The position numbers were made by a program, and so were the translations under genes. Below, one piece after another: positions 1 to 10,882 of a stretch of DNA of 64,000 bases. Source of the DNA: Panicum virgatum (Eukaryota > Streptophyta > Magnoliopsida > Poales > Poaceae); NCBI RefSeq assembly GCF_016808335.1, contig NC_053146.1, positions 26,194,938 through 26,258,937 on the forward strand. The letters are read 5' to 3'. The notes beneath the pieces were generated by a model. The model made no database searches. It saw only the letters and a list, made by a program, of their open reading frames with translations, and was not told where the DNA came from. How positions within the stretch are numbered: the stretch's first letter is position 1; every line of letters begins with the position of its first letter.

Positions 1-1102
1 CCTGACATTCAAAGTACAGTTCGGATGGTCTTTTAAAGTACTTGTCGGTTGGGGTTAGAGGCTTGTTACCCATGAGAGTGTCCAAAAGGCACTCGGGTAA
101 GATGCAAACCTCAGCAGCAGGGTCATGAAGAGCTTCTATGATTTTTGCCTTCATACAACAAGTTATGGCTGCAGAGGTTGGGCTAATTTGAATCGCTTCG
201 GAAGCATGCTTTGCCTCCTTTGACCAATCAATTGCGGGTGTATGGCGGAAAACTTTATCGAGTGTCTCATAAGGACACAACAATTCTGTAGGTTTCTCGT
301 GCCTAGGATTCGAGGTGTTTTTGATGTTCCCTGAAGGGTCATCCTCGAATCGGGAAGAGAACTCTGAAGGTTGGATTTCTTCTTCCTTCGGTGTTCGTGG
401 TTCGGGAGAGGGCTCAACAAACGAATATTGAGATGTGGAAGATGAAGGCTCAGATTCGGGTGTTGAGAGACTCTCATGGCTCGACGCGGATTCCTCCCGG
501 CGGGGTTCACTATGGTCGGTAGAAAAGAAAGAGTCTTCTAAAAAACTATCTAGGATGTCTCTTCCTTCTTCCGAAGTTGTGTGCATGAACCATCCTCCGC
601 TGGCTTCGTCAAGCACTAGGGCAGTTTCCATGTCTAAACCCGAGTAGAAAACTTCCAACGATACTTCATCGGGTATAGACATGTCTGGGATAGATGCCAA
701 AAGGCGCGAGAATCTAGCCCATGCTGCACCTATGGACTCCTCTAATTGGTCAAAATCGAGGATGTCGATCGGTAGGGAGTCTATGCGTTCGGTGAGGGAG
801 AACGAGTAACAAAAGTCATCTCGAAACTCCTCCCAATCACCGCTCATATTTCCTATCATGCGGGTGTACCATTGCTCCGCCCTCTCTATAAGAGAGAAGG
901 GGAACAATTTCTACCGCAAGGCTTCTTGTGTCATGCCTAGGATTTCTAGGCCCGAACACAGTTCCTCGAATTCTACCAAATGCTCATAGGGATCTTCATG
1001 AATTTCTCCAGAGAAGGGTCGCTTCCGAACCATGGCTATAAAGCTAGGGTCGAGTTCATGGTTAGATGAGGAAGATGGTGATGGCTCAAAGAACTCGCCC
1101 AT
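1..1102 (-). pseudogene. gag: Athila-like gag (partial, one in-frame stop)
   Basis: The minus strand is open from an ATG at 1102 to the window edge except for one TAG at 911-913, where relatives have the tryptophan of an LRWKLFPFSL-type motif (TGG to TAG). The N-terminus carries SFIAMVRKRPFSG and EDPYEHLVEFEELCSGL, typical of gag in this group; H (37739 onward) and G (56545 downward) have the same blocks. Further on come a WARFSRL block and an acidic, serine-rich stretch. As capsid/nucleocapsid precursor it would build the cytoplasmic particle. No zinc knuckle is visible in the part present. The protein is broken by the stop but otherwise well kept, so the element is fairly young. Confidence 0.8.
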
Positions 1103-1219
1103 TGGGGTATAGAGCTAGGGAAAGGATAGCTGCTCCAAGGGTAGCGGGGGTAGAGGTAGGAGGAAAGAAAATGAAAAAGATACGAGGACGTCTGAGTTCG
1201 AAGATAATGTTGCTGCCGT

Positions 1220-1237
1220 TCCCCGGCAACGGCGCCA
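1220..1237 (-). other. Primer binding site, tRNA-Asp type (element A)
   Basis: The minus strand reads TGGCGCCGTTGCCGGGGA, complementary to the 3' end of plant tRNA-Asp. It lies 7 nt inside the LTR end at 1245. This is the minus-strand cDNA priming site and the standard Athila PBS. Confidence 0.9.
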
Positions 1238-1244
1238 GAAAGCT

Positions 1245-2541
1245 TGTTGGTATTTTGTAACGTCACGAATAAAATCCGCAAGCGCACGGATACCGCTGTA
1301 GCTTTCACCCAAGAGTATTCCAGGGTATCGTATCCACTAGAGAACGTGAGTACACAACCTACGGGTTCAGGCTGTCCAAGGACACATACACTGGTGTAGG
1401 AGGATAAGAAAGAGAGGACTTTCTAAGATCTAAAATCTATGCTTAGAATAAGAGATCACGTCGCCGTTATACTTCGAGCTAAAGGTATCGACCGGCTTAT
1501 ACAAGCCGATAATTCCAATATGTGCTATATCTGATATCCAAACTTGGAGGATTACTAAAAGGCTCGAACAGGGCTGTCAACACCTGCCTGCTACCTCTAC
1601 AAACCGTGGGACTATCAGACAACTGAGTGGTATAATCCAGCCTAGACACCACGTCTACGCCTTTCCCTACTAACTCTAGAGGCATACAGGGTTATCCTTT
1701 TCTATCCGGAGTCCAACTCTAGAGTCAAATGCTACTCGCTAGCATACACATCAACTAATATCAGGCAGAGATGATAACTTGCGATCTAAACTCTAATTCT
1801 AAATAAGCAAAGAAAGTCTCAAACACTTACAACCGAATAAGCATCCGTCGAGGTACAAGCGGAGAAGAGCGCCAACAAGCCCGGCACATCCCCCGACTAT
1901 CTCCCTCACTCTCGTAGAGGTACAATTTGGAGAAGAGCGCCATTGCCGGCACCCCTCCTGAGTACCTCTACTCCTAAACTCCTACTAAACACAAGCTAGA
2001 GAGGGTCTACACTTGGAGGTGAGTGATGTGTTGTGTGTTGTGTTCATTCCTCTACCCCTCCCCTTGTATTTATAGGAGGGAGCCATGGGCTGAAGCACCT
2101 GGAATCGACCTAAACAACCAGCAGGGAGGCGTCATGTGTCGAGGATGAGGCGGTGGGGCCCATGGGCCAGGTCGGCCGACCAGTAGGTTGGTCGGCCTGC
2201 CAGGTGGGCCAACCTCCCCCAGCTTCGTCCAGCAGGTTGTCCTGGGCCTCTTTGTCCTAGCCCAGTCGTGCTTGGCCTGTCTTGAGTGGTTTGAACTGGG
2301 TTCTTGGGCTACACTTGGTCCATTTTAGCCTGAATCAGTGCTCTGATAATTTCTATGATTTATGTTGGGCCAAAGTGTGCTTGAAACCTGCAAAATTAGT
2401 TCAAAACCACCTCCACACATTCTCAAGCACCATACGTGCAATTTGTTAATAAATAAACCCTATGCTAGCATTTATTCCACTTTGTGGTTCCTTTTTGTGC
2501 AGGAGATGACGGTCAAAATTGGTCGTTAGTGACCGTCAGCA
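1245..2541 (-). repeat. 5' LTR of element A (1,297 bp)
   Basis: Minus-strand ends are TGCTGACGG and CCAACA (TG...CA). Its 3' part shares a block containing CGCAAGCGCACGGATA with the LTRs of K, H, F and G. A TATA-like TATAAATA lies at 2067-2074 on the minus strand, and a GGTCGGCCGACC palindrome lies upstream of it at 2170-2181. ORFs inside the LTR are not conserved and I do not call them. Confidence 0.85.
2067..2074 (-). promoter_or_regulatory. TATA box of LTR A
   Basis: TATAAATA on the minus strand, in a C-rich context just upstream of a stretch that would be R/U5. Position within the LTR matches the TATA boxes of G and H. Confidence 0.6.
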
Positions 2542-2877
2542 GAGGTATGTCCACTTGCCGGGCCGATCAGTTACTAGGCTTGCCGTGTACCATATTTACG
2601 GCATGTGGCTAGTAATTTCAAACGCTTAATCAACACTACCACACACTGCGGCCTTATCAAGTTTTATCAACACAGATGGATTTCCACCATGAAACTTGTA
2701 TCCCAATCTGTCCTATTAGCATAGCATCTAGTCGAACTCTGTTTCTAGTGTTCAATCAATAGGTATCTAGAATTATGCATCTAAGGTTTTCAATCAACTC
2801 CAATAACTTAAATGCACAAGTAAATAATAATAATAGTTGCATAATTTAAAATAATAGGATTATGCACTGGGGCTTGC

Positions 2878-3069
2878 CTTTAGTGACGTTTATAAAGTCA
2901 ATAAGCTTTAGTTCTTCCAAATCGAAGTTCGGGACTTCAATTAGTTCCGCGATGTTGATTGGGCTTCATGTAGTTCACTCTCGGACTTTGGGTTCACGTT
3001 CAGGTCTTCATTATCTTCCGTCAAGCTTCTGGATGAGTTCGTATATTCCGTCATCTAGCGATATTATTT
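2878..3069 (-). pseudogene. Degenerate LTR exon A in LTR B
   Basis: The minus strand has a TATAG acceptor-like end just before 3069, then a frame reading SLDDGIYELI, matching TLSDGTYELI in the E LTRs and NLADGDYELV in J. An in-frame TAA follows shortly after. The AAG/GCAAGCCCC donor-like end at 2878 is kept. This copy is a decayed version of the conserved LTR exon described in the findings. Confidence 0.5.
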
Positions 3070-4476
3070 CTATACACAATGCAGTACTCGAAATTAGTGA
3101 AGTGCTTAAGTATAGCTTTCCTTCACTAAAAAGTTGTTATCCAATAAAGTAAACATTTAAGACCGAGCTTAAAAGTGTTACTTTACTGGGTAATCGTTTA
3201 TAGAGTAAAAGTAAACACAAGGAACTCCCTAAAATAACAAAACTAGCTACACTAAGAAACATGGTTTGAAAAGAGAGTAAGGGTAGTTCTAGAAACATGG
3301 GGTGGGTTGAATTCAAATCTATAATTTGAATTCAAAAGAAATTTCAACAACTAGGGTTTTAAAACAAACAATAATTTAAAGTCAAAAGAAAATACCATGT
3401 ATATGAATCAGGCTCAAACATGGAGTTTGTTTTAACAAAAACAGCACTAGCACAACAAAATCTATTTATAAGTCAAGTTCCAGATATAACTAGGGACTGA
3501 AACTTCATGGACATGACAAACTACTTAGGGGTAGCTCTCAAGAATATTTTCATAAATTTGCATGAATAGGAACTAGAATTTATGAATTAACCCTAAAACT
3601 CAAGAATAAATCAAAAACTCATGTTATACAGTGCAAAAATTATCTCAAAAATTATCATAAACTATTTATGATTAGTAGAGCTGATGATAAAAAAATGGTC
3701 CTAATAAATTAACAAATGGATATGCTAGAAATAAACAAAGCACGTGAAATAATAAGCAAAAGTCAAGCATTTGGACCACAATTTTTTCAAGAGACTATAC
3801 ATGGCAAAAGGATGCTAGGTTCCAAAAATCAAATATAACAAAGATATCGTTAAAAAGATATAAATAAATCACTCATTTGCTAACAATTAAACTAGAGCAC
3901 ACAATATAAAGTTTCAAACAAACTTTAGTAGCCAAGGTTATAGAGCTAATTAAGAGGAACACAATAAAATTTATTTGGCATTTTTCTGATTTTTCTACTA
4001 ATTTCTATGAATTTTCAAAGTTCATATTGAAAAGGATTTGAACTCTTGCAGCAAGGACCCTGAAAAGATTCAAACCAAAGCAAACAGGCCCTTGGCCGAG
4101 GTCAAAGCAGGGGAAGGGGGTTGACCGGCCAAATCCGGCGGCGCTAGTCGCTGGCGGCGAGGGGTAAGTGGCCAGGGAGCAAGAGGGGATCATGGCGCAC
4201 CTGATGGCTGGTCTGAATGGGGCGCGGGATGGCCGGAGGGAGCTCGTCGGCGATGGCGCAGAGCTTGGCGGCGGGGATGAACGGCGACTGCGGTGCTCCG
4301 TCAAGGGAATGGCGAGGAGAGGTGGTGGAAAAGCTTCACGAGCTCAAGGCGGAGCTAGCTGGAGGGTTATGGGGGTCGAAAGGGGACTATGGCGGCATGT
4401 CCACAGTGGATAGAGCTCGTCGGAGTTGGGAGAGGGTGCAGTGGTGAGGTATGCCGGTGATGGAGTCCGGCCAGGG

Positions 4477-4487
4477 CTATTTATAGG
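4477..4487 (-). promoter_or_regulatory. TATA box of LTR B
   Basis: CCTATAAATAG on the minus strand within the GC-rich zone. J has CCTATAAAG at the corresponding place (60062), which supports this as the LTR core promoter. Confidence 0.6.
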
Positions 4488-5423
4488 CCCAGAATGGAGA
4501 AGATAAGTAATAGAAGGAAGGGATGAGCTCGCCGGGGCTGTGGGCAAAGTCTGGCGGCGGCAATGGCTGTTCCATGGGCGGCCGGCGATGTGGCTCAAAG
4601 AGGATTGCCCTGGGCAGCGTGGCGCAAGGCATGGAGGCTAGGTAGAGGCAGTTCAAGAGGCGGCGGTGCTTGCGTTTGACCCATGGGGCGGCGAGGCGGC
4701 TCGGTAGGTAGTTCCCGCGGCGGTCGGGTTCGCTGGAATTCCAAAACAGAGGCGGCGAGACCAGCGGTGCGGCGTGGGAAGAGGAGAGAGCGCCAGCGAG
4801 GGAGAAGTGGAGCCAGGGAGGACCTAGGGAGGTCGGTTGGCGCTCCAGTGGCGGCGCGGCCAGCCTGGGGGCGAAACCAGCGACGGTGGCGCAGACCGGC
4901 GGCGAAGGGGCGGCGCCTCTGTTTCAAACAGAGAGAGAGGAGGAAGAAGATACTGTGGGTGGACCTGGTTGTAAAAAGGAAAAAGGTTAGGGGGTTTTAT
5001 GTAAACATAAAATTTCCCACTGCTTGAGGGCTCAAATGAAAAAGTGTTCAACATAAAAGTTGTGTAACTTTTCAAGAGCTACAACTTTTATGTTGTGCAA
5101 AATTTCACTAGATCAAAGGATTTTGAAATATTTTAAAATCCGTCAAATCTTTAAAAATGCAAAAGAACACAATTTAAGTTTCAAAATTGCAAGGGTAGCC
5201 CTAAGCATAAAAATGTCTTTTTATGAGGGTAAAAGTGAAAAACAAAATGTGCATTTTAACCCCTCATAAAATTTGAAATTTTTCCTTTTGCAAAACTATT
5301 TTGTAAAAAGGACTTTGCACTTTTTCAAAATTACAAAAATACCCTTGCTCTGGAAATCATGGTTTAAATTTTTAAATCAACACAAAAATTATATTTTTAA
5401 CCCCTAAAACCTGGATTGTCACA

Positions 5424-7875
5424 TTTAGAGTGCACCAGAAAGCATGGGTTAAAGATGAATACCAACAAGTGCACGTTTGGTGTGTCGGCTGGTCAATTCC
5501 TTGGGTTTATGGTTCATGAAAGATGAATTGAAATTAGTCAGAAAACCATTAAAGCCATTAACAAAGTAGTGGCTCCAGAAACAAAGGTTGAACTTCAATC
5601 ATTGATCGGCAAGATTAATTTTATCCGGAGTTTTATTGCTAATTTGTCTGGTAAAATACAGCCGTTCAGTTCATTATTGAAGTTGAAGGCCGATCAGAAA
5701 TTTATGTGGTGAGAAGCACAGCAAAAGGCATTGGAAAAAATCTAGCAATTAACATCGCCTCCTGTGTTGGTTCCACCGCAAAAGCACAAGCCGTTTAAAT
5801 TATATTTATCGACTGTTGAACGTGCTATCGGATCGGCCCTTATTCAAGAATTTGAAGGAAAAGAACGTGTGATATATTTTGTTAGCAGAAGATTTTTAGA
5901 TGCTGAAACCAAGTATTCTCCCGTCGAAATATTGTGTCTTTGCGTATACTTTTTTTGTACCAAGCTTAGATATTATTTATTATCGGCTGAGTATGTTGTG
6001 GTAAGCAAAGATGATGTGATTAAGTACATGCTCTCATTGCCGATTTTAAATGGGAGAATTGGAAAATGGATTTTGGCCTTATCTGAGTTTGATCTAAGAT
6101 ACAAATCGGGTAAAGCAGTGAAGGGACAAGTCATGGCCGATTTCATTGTTCAGCATTGTGGGTCAGAATTGGGAATTGTTGATCTTGTTCCATAGACATT
6201 ATTCTTTGATGGTTCGTCATGTGGAGCTGGATCTAGTATCGGCATTGTCTTGGTATTGCCTAGGGGGGCAACTTTTGAGTTGTCTTTTCCAATAGAAGCG
6301 ACCGCTACTAATAATCAGGCAGAGTACCAGGCTTTGCTCAAAGAAATTCAACTACTGCAATAAATTGGAGCCAATGTAGTAGAGAAATTTGGGGATTCTA
6401 TGTCGGTGGTTAATCAATTGATCGGCATATATGAATGTAAAGATGATATCCTACGGGTTTATCATGAAGAATGCTGCCGATTGCTGAAAGAGTTTAAGAA
6501 AGTGACTGTAGAACATGTCCCCAAGTTTTACAATGGTGATGCGAATCGGCTGGCTCAGCATGCCTCTGGTTATCGGCCGATAGAAGGTGCGATGGCTCTG
6601 GAATTGTCTGCTGATGATTGGAGGAAAGAAATTGTCGATTATTTGGAAGTTCCCTCCAAGAAAGTGAGCCGAAGAATTAGATTTTAAGCAACTAAGTATG
6701 TATTGCTTGAAGGAGAATTATATTATCAGACGATTGATGGGGTTTTGCTCAGATACCTTGACAAGGAAGAGGCTAAGGTTCTGATGGGATAAATACATGA
6801 AGGTGTTTGTGGATATCATCAATCGGCATACAAGATGAAGTGGGTAATTAGGAGAAACAAATATTTTTGGCCAACAATGCTGGAAGATTGCTTCACTTAT
6901 TATAAGGGGTGCCAAGAGTGCCAAAAGTTTGGTAACTTGCAGAGGGCACCGGCATCGGCTATGAATCCTATAATTAAGCCGTGGCCATTCAGAGGGTGGG
7001 GAATTGATCTAATCAGGCAAGTTTATCCACCATCCAGCAAGAATCATAAGTTGATACTGGTGGCGACAGATTATTTCACCAAATGGGTTAAAGCGATTCC
7101 TCTGAAAACTGTGACATCCAGAGAGATGATTGAGTTTGTGATGGAACACATTATCTATCGGTTTTGTATTCCACAGACCATTATGACCGATCAAGGTAGT
7201 ATATTTATTTCTGAGGAATTTGAGAAATTTGCCACGAGTATGAGAATCAAATTGTTGAATTCTTCTCCATACTATGCCGAAGCTAATGGCCAAACGGAAT
7301 CATCCAACAAAGGGATCATTAAGTTGATTAAGAGGAAGGTTGACGAGCAGCCAAGGAAGTGGCATACTACATTTAATGAGGCTTTGTGAGCCTATAGGAT
7401 GGCTTGTCATGGAGCCACCAAGGTGTCTCCATATCAGTTAGTGTACGGGCATGAAGCTGTTATTCCTTGGGAACCAGGACTTGGCTTCAGACATGTCACG
7501 TTCCAAGATCAGTTAACAGCTGATGATTACATGGCACTGATGAAAGATGAGTTGGCGGATTTGACTGGTCATCGGCTACACGCTCTCATAAATGTTGAGG
7601 CCAACAAAGTTAGAGTGGACCGATGGTATGACAAAAAGGTCATGGTCAAAACTTTTGACCAGGGGGACTTGGTATGGAAATTGATCCTGCCGATAGGAAC
7701 TAAGGATCCCAAATTTGGCAAATGGTCCCCAACATGGGAAGGACTGTATAAGATTAACAGATGTGTTCCTGGAAACGCATATATTTTGGAGACATTGAAA
7801 GGAGAAGAGTTTTCCAGAGCACTTGATGGAAAATATTTGAAGAAGTATTACCCAAGTGTTTGGGTAGATGCATAG
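5424..7875 (+). pseudogene. pol: Tat-type pol: RT end, RNase H, archaeal-like RNase H, integrase
   Basis: One frame runs from 5425 to the final TAG at 7873-7875 and is interrupted by about eight stops (near 5526, 5711, 5744, 6193, 6361, 6685, 6790, 7387) without a clear frameshift. Domains: RT C-terminus with KCTFGVSAGQFLGF (about 5455-5520); first RNase H (about 5764-6195); second RNase H with FDGSSCG, NNQAEYQALL and GDSMSVVNQL, giving the catalytic D, E and D (6205-6420); integrase zinc finger with HEG...H and CQECQ (about 6796-6930); integrase core with VATDYFTKW, MTDQGS and ANGQTE (7045-7310); C-terminal GDLVWK block (about 7663). Two RNase H domains mark the Tat lineage. Not functional. 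Confidence 0.85.
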
Positions 7876-8252
7876 CCGATTACATGAAGGATCGGTTGGT
7901 TTCAAATATAGCCGATACAGAGAAGTGTCACCTTCAGCATAAAAAATAAGAAAGATTTGATCGTGACGTGAGCGCGTTCAAATGCTTTCGCGGCCGATAT
8001 AATTTGTATCGCCCTTAGTGCAAAAAACAGATTTTGTTCAAGATTGCGTGGTGTTTTTCTATGTTTGTTGGGGTTTTAATGACCAGTTCTCTAATTTGGA
8101 TTATGAAGGCACATGAGTTCAGTGCATGCGATGGTCGCGGTTAAGTGCGTACAAATCCAGAGAAAATCAGATCGAGACGAAGACGGAAAGGGGGAGGAGG
8201 CCCATTCATTTATATTTACAAGGAGCCAGATAGGCTGTTACATCACTACAAC
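7876..8252 (+). other. Element T 3' untranslated stretch
   Basis: Non-coding sequence between the end of Tat pol and the antisense ORF. It contains several GCCGATA-like copies and a purine run (GGAAAGGGGGAGGAGG near 8186-8202). I see no ORF, tRNA or hairpin that I can support. Confidence 0.5.
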
Positions 8253-8595
8253 CTAATCCGACTCATCGCCGAAGACATTGCTGACAACCCCATCTAGGCT
8301 AACATCATCGATGATGGCGTCGGCGATGATGCTGAGGTCATCAACCAAGTCCTTGAACTCCTCCCGCGCCGCGCCCCACTCGGGGAAGATCGGCTGGAAC
8401 TGATGGTAGTCAGCCCCAGACATGGTCGACACCACAGCTATGGCCCTGGCAGCGCCCTCATGGGCCCCATGGCCAGCGACCTCCGTGACGCGGCTGGGGA
8501 TGTTCCGCAGGCGTGCGGCGACGGTGCTCCCCAGGGCATTGACCGAGTCTATGGTGACTTGGGCGACCAGTCCTGTCCCTTGGCTCCTCCCCGTG
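8253..8595 (-). pseudogene. Antisense ORF of the Tat element (C-terminal fragment)
   Basis: The minus strand is open into a stop at 8253-8255. The C-terminal part contains IPSRVTEVAGHGAHEGAARA followed by an acidic segment rich in D, I and L. This matches in style and place the antisense additional ORF known between pol and the 3' LTR of Tat elements (gene 23 of Grande is the named example). Its function is unknown. Above about 8595 the similarity passes into a GC-rich LTR fragment, so the N-terminus is lost; the longer open frame up to 9242 is a GC artefact. Confidence 0.55.
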
Positions 8596-9099
8596 CGCAC
8601 ACGCGTCCTAGACGCCGGGAAACGCTGCCACGACAGCCCTCCGCCCGCTAGCACCGCCACCTTGCTGGCCGCCCGGTTCCGACCACCCCCGGCCGCGCAT
8701 TGCCTCCCAGGCGAAATAAACCCGCCCCTACACTCTCCCCCACGCCTATATAAACCCTGGAGCCAGCCCTCGCGCGCGGACACACCACCTCCCCTACTCT
8801 GCCTCCTCCTCCATCGGCGGCGACGCTCTGCGCCGTGCCGACGACCCTCCTCCGCTCCTGCACTGCCCCGGCCGGACCCCGTCTCACCTTCCTCGACCTC
8901 CGGTGAAGCTTTCAAGCCTAACCGCGCCGGCCCGAGCTCGCCGGAGCTCGCCGGACTTGGACGAACTCCTCCGCCTCTTCTACTCTGCCGTGGAGCCACC
9001 TTTTCTGACCCCTTTCGACCCAACCCCGACCACCCCAAGGTTTGCCACCGAGCCCTGAACCTCTTCCCCAACTTCTCCCTCGCCGCCGGCGACGGACCT
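8596..9099 (+). repeat. Fragment L: GC-rich Tekay-like LTR promoter segment
   Basis: It resembles the promoter zone of LTR J (around 59910-60090): CGCACACGCGTCC, then TGCCACGACA and CCCTCCGC, then a TATATAAA box (8747-8754) followed by a C-rich transcribed leader. The left end against Tat sequence is a blunt loss of similarity near 8595. The right end is the insertion point of K at 9100. Confidence 0.5.
8747..8754 (+). promoter_or_regulatory. TATA box in LTR fragment L
   Basis: TATATAAA within CGCC...CCCTGG, in the same setting as the J and B boxes. Confidence 0.55.
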
Positions 9100-9797
9100 T
9101 GTTGGCATTTCTTAGCACAATCACTAGGAACGGGGGTGTTACGCTCGTCCCTAGCAACGGCGCTAGAAATGCTGGGTTGGTATGTCTTAACATTTATAGA
9201 AAGATCCGCAGGCGCACGGATATACCCGTTGTAGCATTTCACCCGGAAGTATTCAGGGTATCGTTATTTATATTTTCCCAAGGGATGACGTGGTTGTGTA
9301 AAGATGTTTACCAGTTACATAACCATGACATTATGAAATAAGGTGCAGACTATTGATTATACAGGGGTAAGTGATAAATAAAGGATAATCAGGGGTAATG
9401 TGACACACATAGAACAGCCAACTCTCATGAATAAAGTATAAACAAGCACACCTAAGATTAGTGGGAGCATAGGCACAAATCCTAATATACTATTCATGTC
9501 AGCAGATAAGTTATGTTAGCCACATGCTTAGAGCTGCAGGTGCAGGGAAATTAGGGACATCAGGGAGAATGACCCGCACTGGAGAACATCCAGTCCCGTT
9601 TCATCTTTGCATAAACTCCTACACGATACCAGAATGTCGGGGAGTACGCTAACCGAGAAGCAGATTCCTGGCGGACCGACAGGGCTGTCACCACCTGCGG
9701 TCTACCCCAGTCAAACCGTGGAGCACCATCAATCCGTCATATCCGAGGGATCCCGCATACCCGGGCACCATGCGTGCATACGAGGTCACTACCTTAG
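9100..9797 (-). repeat. LTR K: 3' portion of an F-like Athila LTR, interrupted by H
   Basis: On the minus strand this ends GGCATTCC-type/CCAACA like the F LTR (compare 41810-42482). It contains the same CTAGGAACG and TCCGTGCGCCTGCGG blocks and the TGCGGGATCCC stretch. At 9797 similarity stops exactly where LTR H begins with TGTTGACGG (9798), so H inserted into K. The remainder of K should lie right of the window. Confidence 0.7.
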
Positions 9798-10266
9798 TGT
9801 TGACGGTCCTTAAGTTAGAAATAAAGCCGTCAACTCCTGCATCTTTTGATAACTTTCGAACACCAAAAGTAGTTATAGGGCTTATTTCTAACCATTTCCA
9901 TATGTTTTGGTGATTCTTGGATTGCAGGCACCCATACACGGATTAAGGCGAAAACAGACAAAAGACATAATACAATTGCACAGAATATCCAACCCTGCGT
10001 CACACTTACAAAGAGGGCCCACAAAACAGAGCAAACCGACAAATGAAGCACCGGCACGAACATACACAAGAGTGGGCCCACTCACCAGTCACCCAGCAAA
10101 TGATGGTGATCAGGCGGCAGAGTGGGGCCGGCTGAACCCCAGGTTCAGCCGAACCTGGGCTGGTTCCCGGCCTGCTCAACTTCGGAAGGAAGGTTGCCAC
10201 CGCCATCCCAACATCGGTTGCCAGTGTTCCCGCGCTTTTCTCACCTAGGAACTAACCTCTCCACAC

Positions 10267-10273
10267 TATATAA
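10267..10273 (+). promoter_or_regulatory. TATA box of LTR H
   Basis: CACTATATAAGGGGCC, the same context as the F 5' LTR box at 41413. E-minus inserted about 130 bp downstream, inside the transcribed part, so H transcripts would run into the insertion. Confidence 0.65.
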
Positions 10274-10397
10274 GGGGCCTCCACACACCCTCTCAAGTCA
10301 TTCACAATTTTCATTCATTCCACAAGGAGGAGTAGTAGTAGGACTCCACTTGTATCATTAGAGTAGAGGAAGTGTGCGAGGTGGAGGATCGGAGAAG

Positions 10398-10402
10398 AGC
10401 CG
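10398..10402 (+). repeat. Target-site duplication AGCCG, left copy (E-minus)
   Basis: AGCCG immediately before TGTGGCAG, the left terminus of E-minus. The identical AGCCG follows the right terminus at 36976-36980. This proves E-minus arrived by integrase-mediated insertion into LTR H. Confidence 0.9.
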
Positions 10403-10772
10403 TGTGGCAGAACCGCCTAAATTATCCCGGCTCAAGTGCGCAGGCCATCACCATAAAGGCAACATTAGCTTAAACGCACTTCAAACGGAACAATTTTTGG
10501 TCTGTCGGGTAACGTCCCGATACAACCACCGATTCTCGGATCGAACAAGCATACCCCGCACGAAGGCGAGTCCAGAGATATTACAACCACAATTTTTACA
10601 TCACAGGCATAGTAGTTATTACAAACGGGTTCTAAAACATTAATACAAGACCAAACGTAGCAAAGCAGTTATACAAGCCATAACTATAAGTTCAGAGTTT
10701 AAAACAGCGGAAGATAAAACACGACGGCTACAACACGTCGCAAAAGGATACCAGGCTAGCCCAAGCCGGGTA

Positions 10773-10882
10773 TCACTCGTCATAGTCATTGCCGGTCGCA
10801 GACGTATCCCACTCTATGGACCAGCCAGGAGGCAACGAGCAAGGGTAGGTCAAGCTAGCGATCTGGTCCTCAAAACTCATAC
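10773..10882 (-). CDS. LTR exon B (E-minus 3' LTR), conserved small coding exon
   Basis: The minus strand has a TTTTTCAG acceptor-like end just before 10882, then a frame with FEDQIASLTYPCSLPPGW and a TGA at 10773-10775. Length is 110 nt, the same as in E-plus. The product is unknown. See E-plus exon B for the reasoning. Confidence 0.5.

Larger units (their letters stand above)
1..2541 (-). mobile_element. Element A: Athila-like Ty3/gypsy retrotransposon, 5' portion
   Basis: Read on the minus strand, the order is LTR (2541-1245), a short spacer, a primer binding site complementary to the 3' end of tRNA-Asp (1237-1220) and a gag reading frame (1102 to beyond base 1). The tRNA-Asp primer and the gag type are those of the Athila lineage. 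The rest of the element (protease, pol, 3' LTR) lies outside the window. It interrupts the long LTR B, whose sequence resumes at 2542. The second target duplication cannot be checked because the other end is not visible. Confidence 0.85.
2542..5423 (-). repeat. LTR B: long Tekay-like LTR, interrupted by element A
   Basis: The minus strand starts TGTGACAATCC at 5423. It contains the same ordered blocks as the E and J LTRs: a GC-rich zone with a TATA box (about 4080-4950), an AT-rich zone, a CTCTATAAACG motif, an exon A remnant, a GCAAGCCCC donor-like motif, and a GCTTGCCGTGTACC-type block (plus strand) where element A cuts in at 2542. The LTR 3' end and any internal region lie left of element A, outside the window. 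It is more diverged from E than E-plus and E-minus are from each other. It is inserted into Tat pol at 5424; the bases after the LTR are TTTAG, one copy of the expected 5-bp duplication. Confidence 0.75.
5424..8595 (+). mobile_element. Element T: Tat-type Ty3/gypsy remnant
   Basis: Holds the 3' part of pol (RT end, RNase H, second RNase H, integrase) on the plus strand and, after pol, the C-terminal part of an antisense ORF. That arrangement is characteristic of Tat elements such as Grande and RIRE2. The 5' part is displaced beyond LTR B and the 3' LTR is missing; similarity passes to a GC-rich LTR fragment near 8595. This is among the oldest sequence in the window judging by its number of stops. 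Confidence 0.8.
9798..10402 (+). repeat. 5' LTR of H, first part
   Basis: Starts TGTTGACGGTCC (9798). Contains paired palindromes GGTTCAGCCGAACC (10142-10155) and, upstream, GGCCGGCTGAACC. A TATA box (TATATAA, 10267-10273) precedes GGGGCCTCC. The last five bases AGCCG (10398-10402) are the target duplication of E-minus. Confidence 0.85.

Noticed and set aside
1220..1237. tRNA-like sequences at 1220, 17091, 33880, 37636, 42491 and 56639
   Set aside because: Only 13-18 nt complementary to tRNA 3' ends, next to LTR ends. They are primer binding sites, not tRNA genes.
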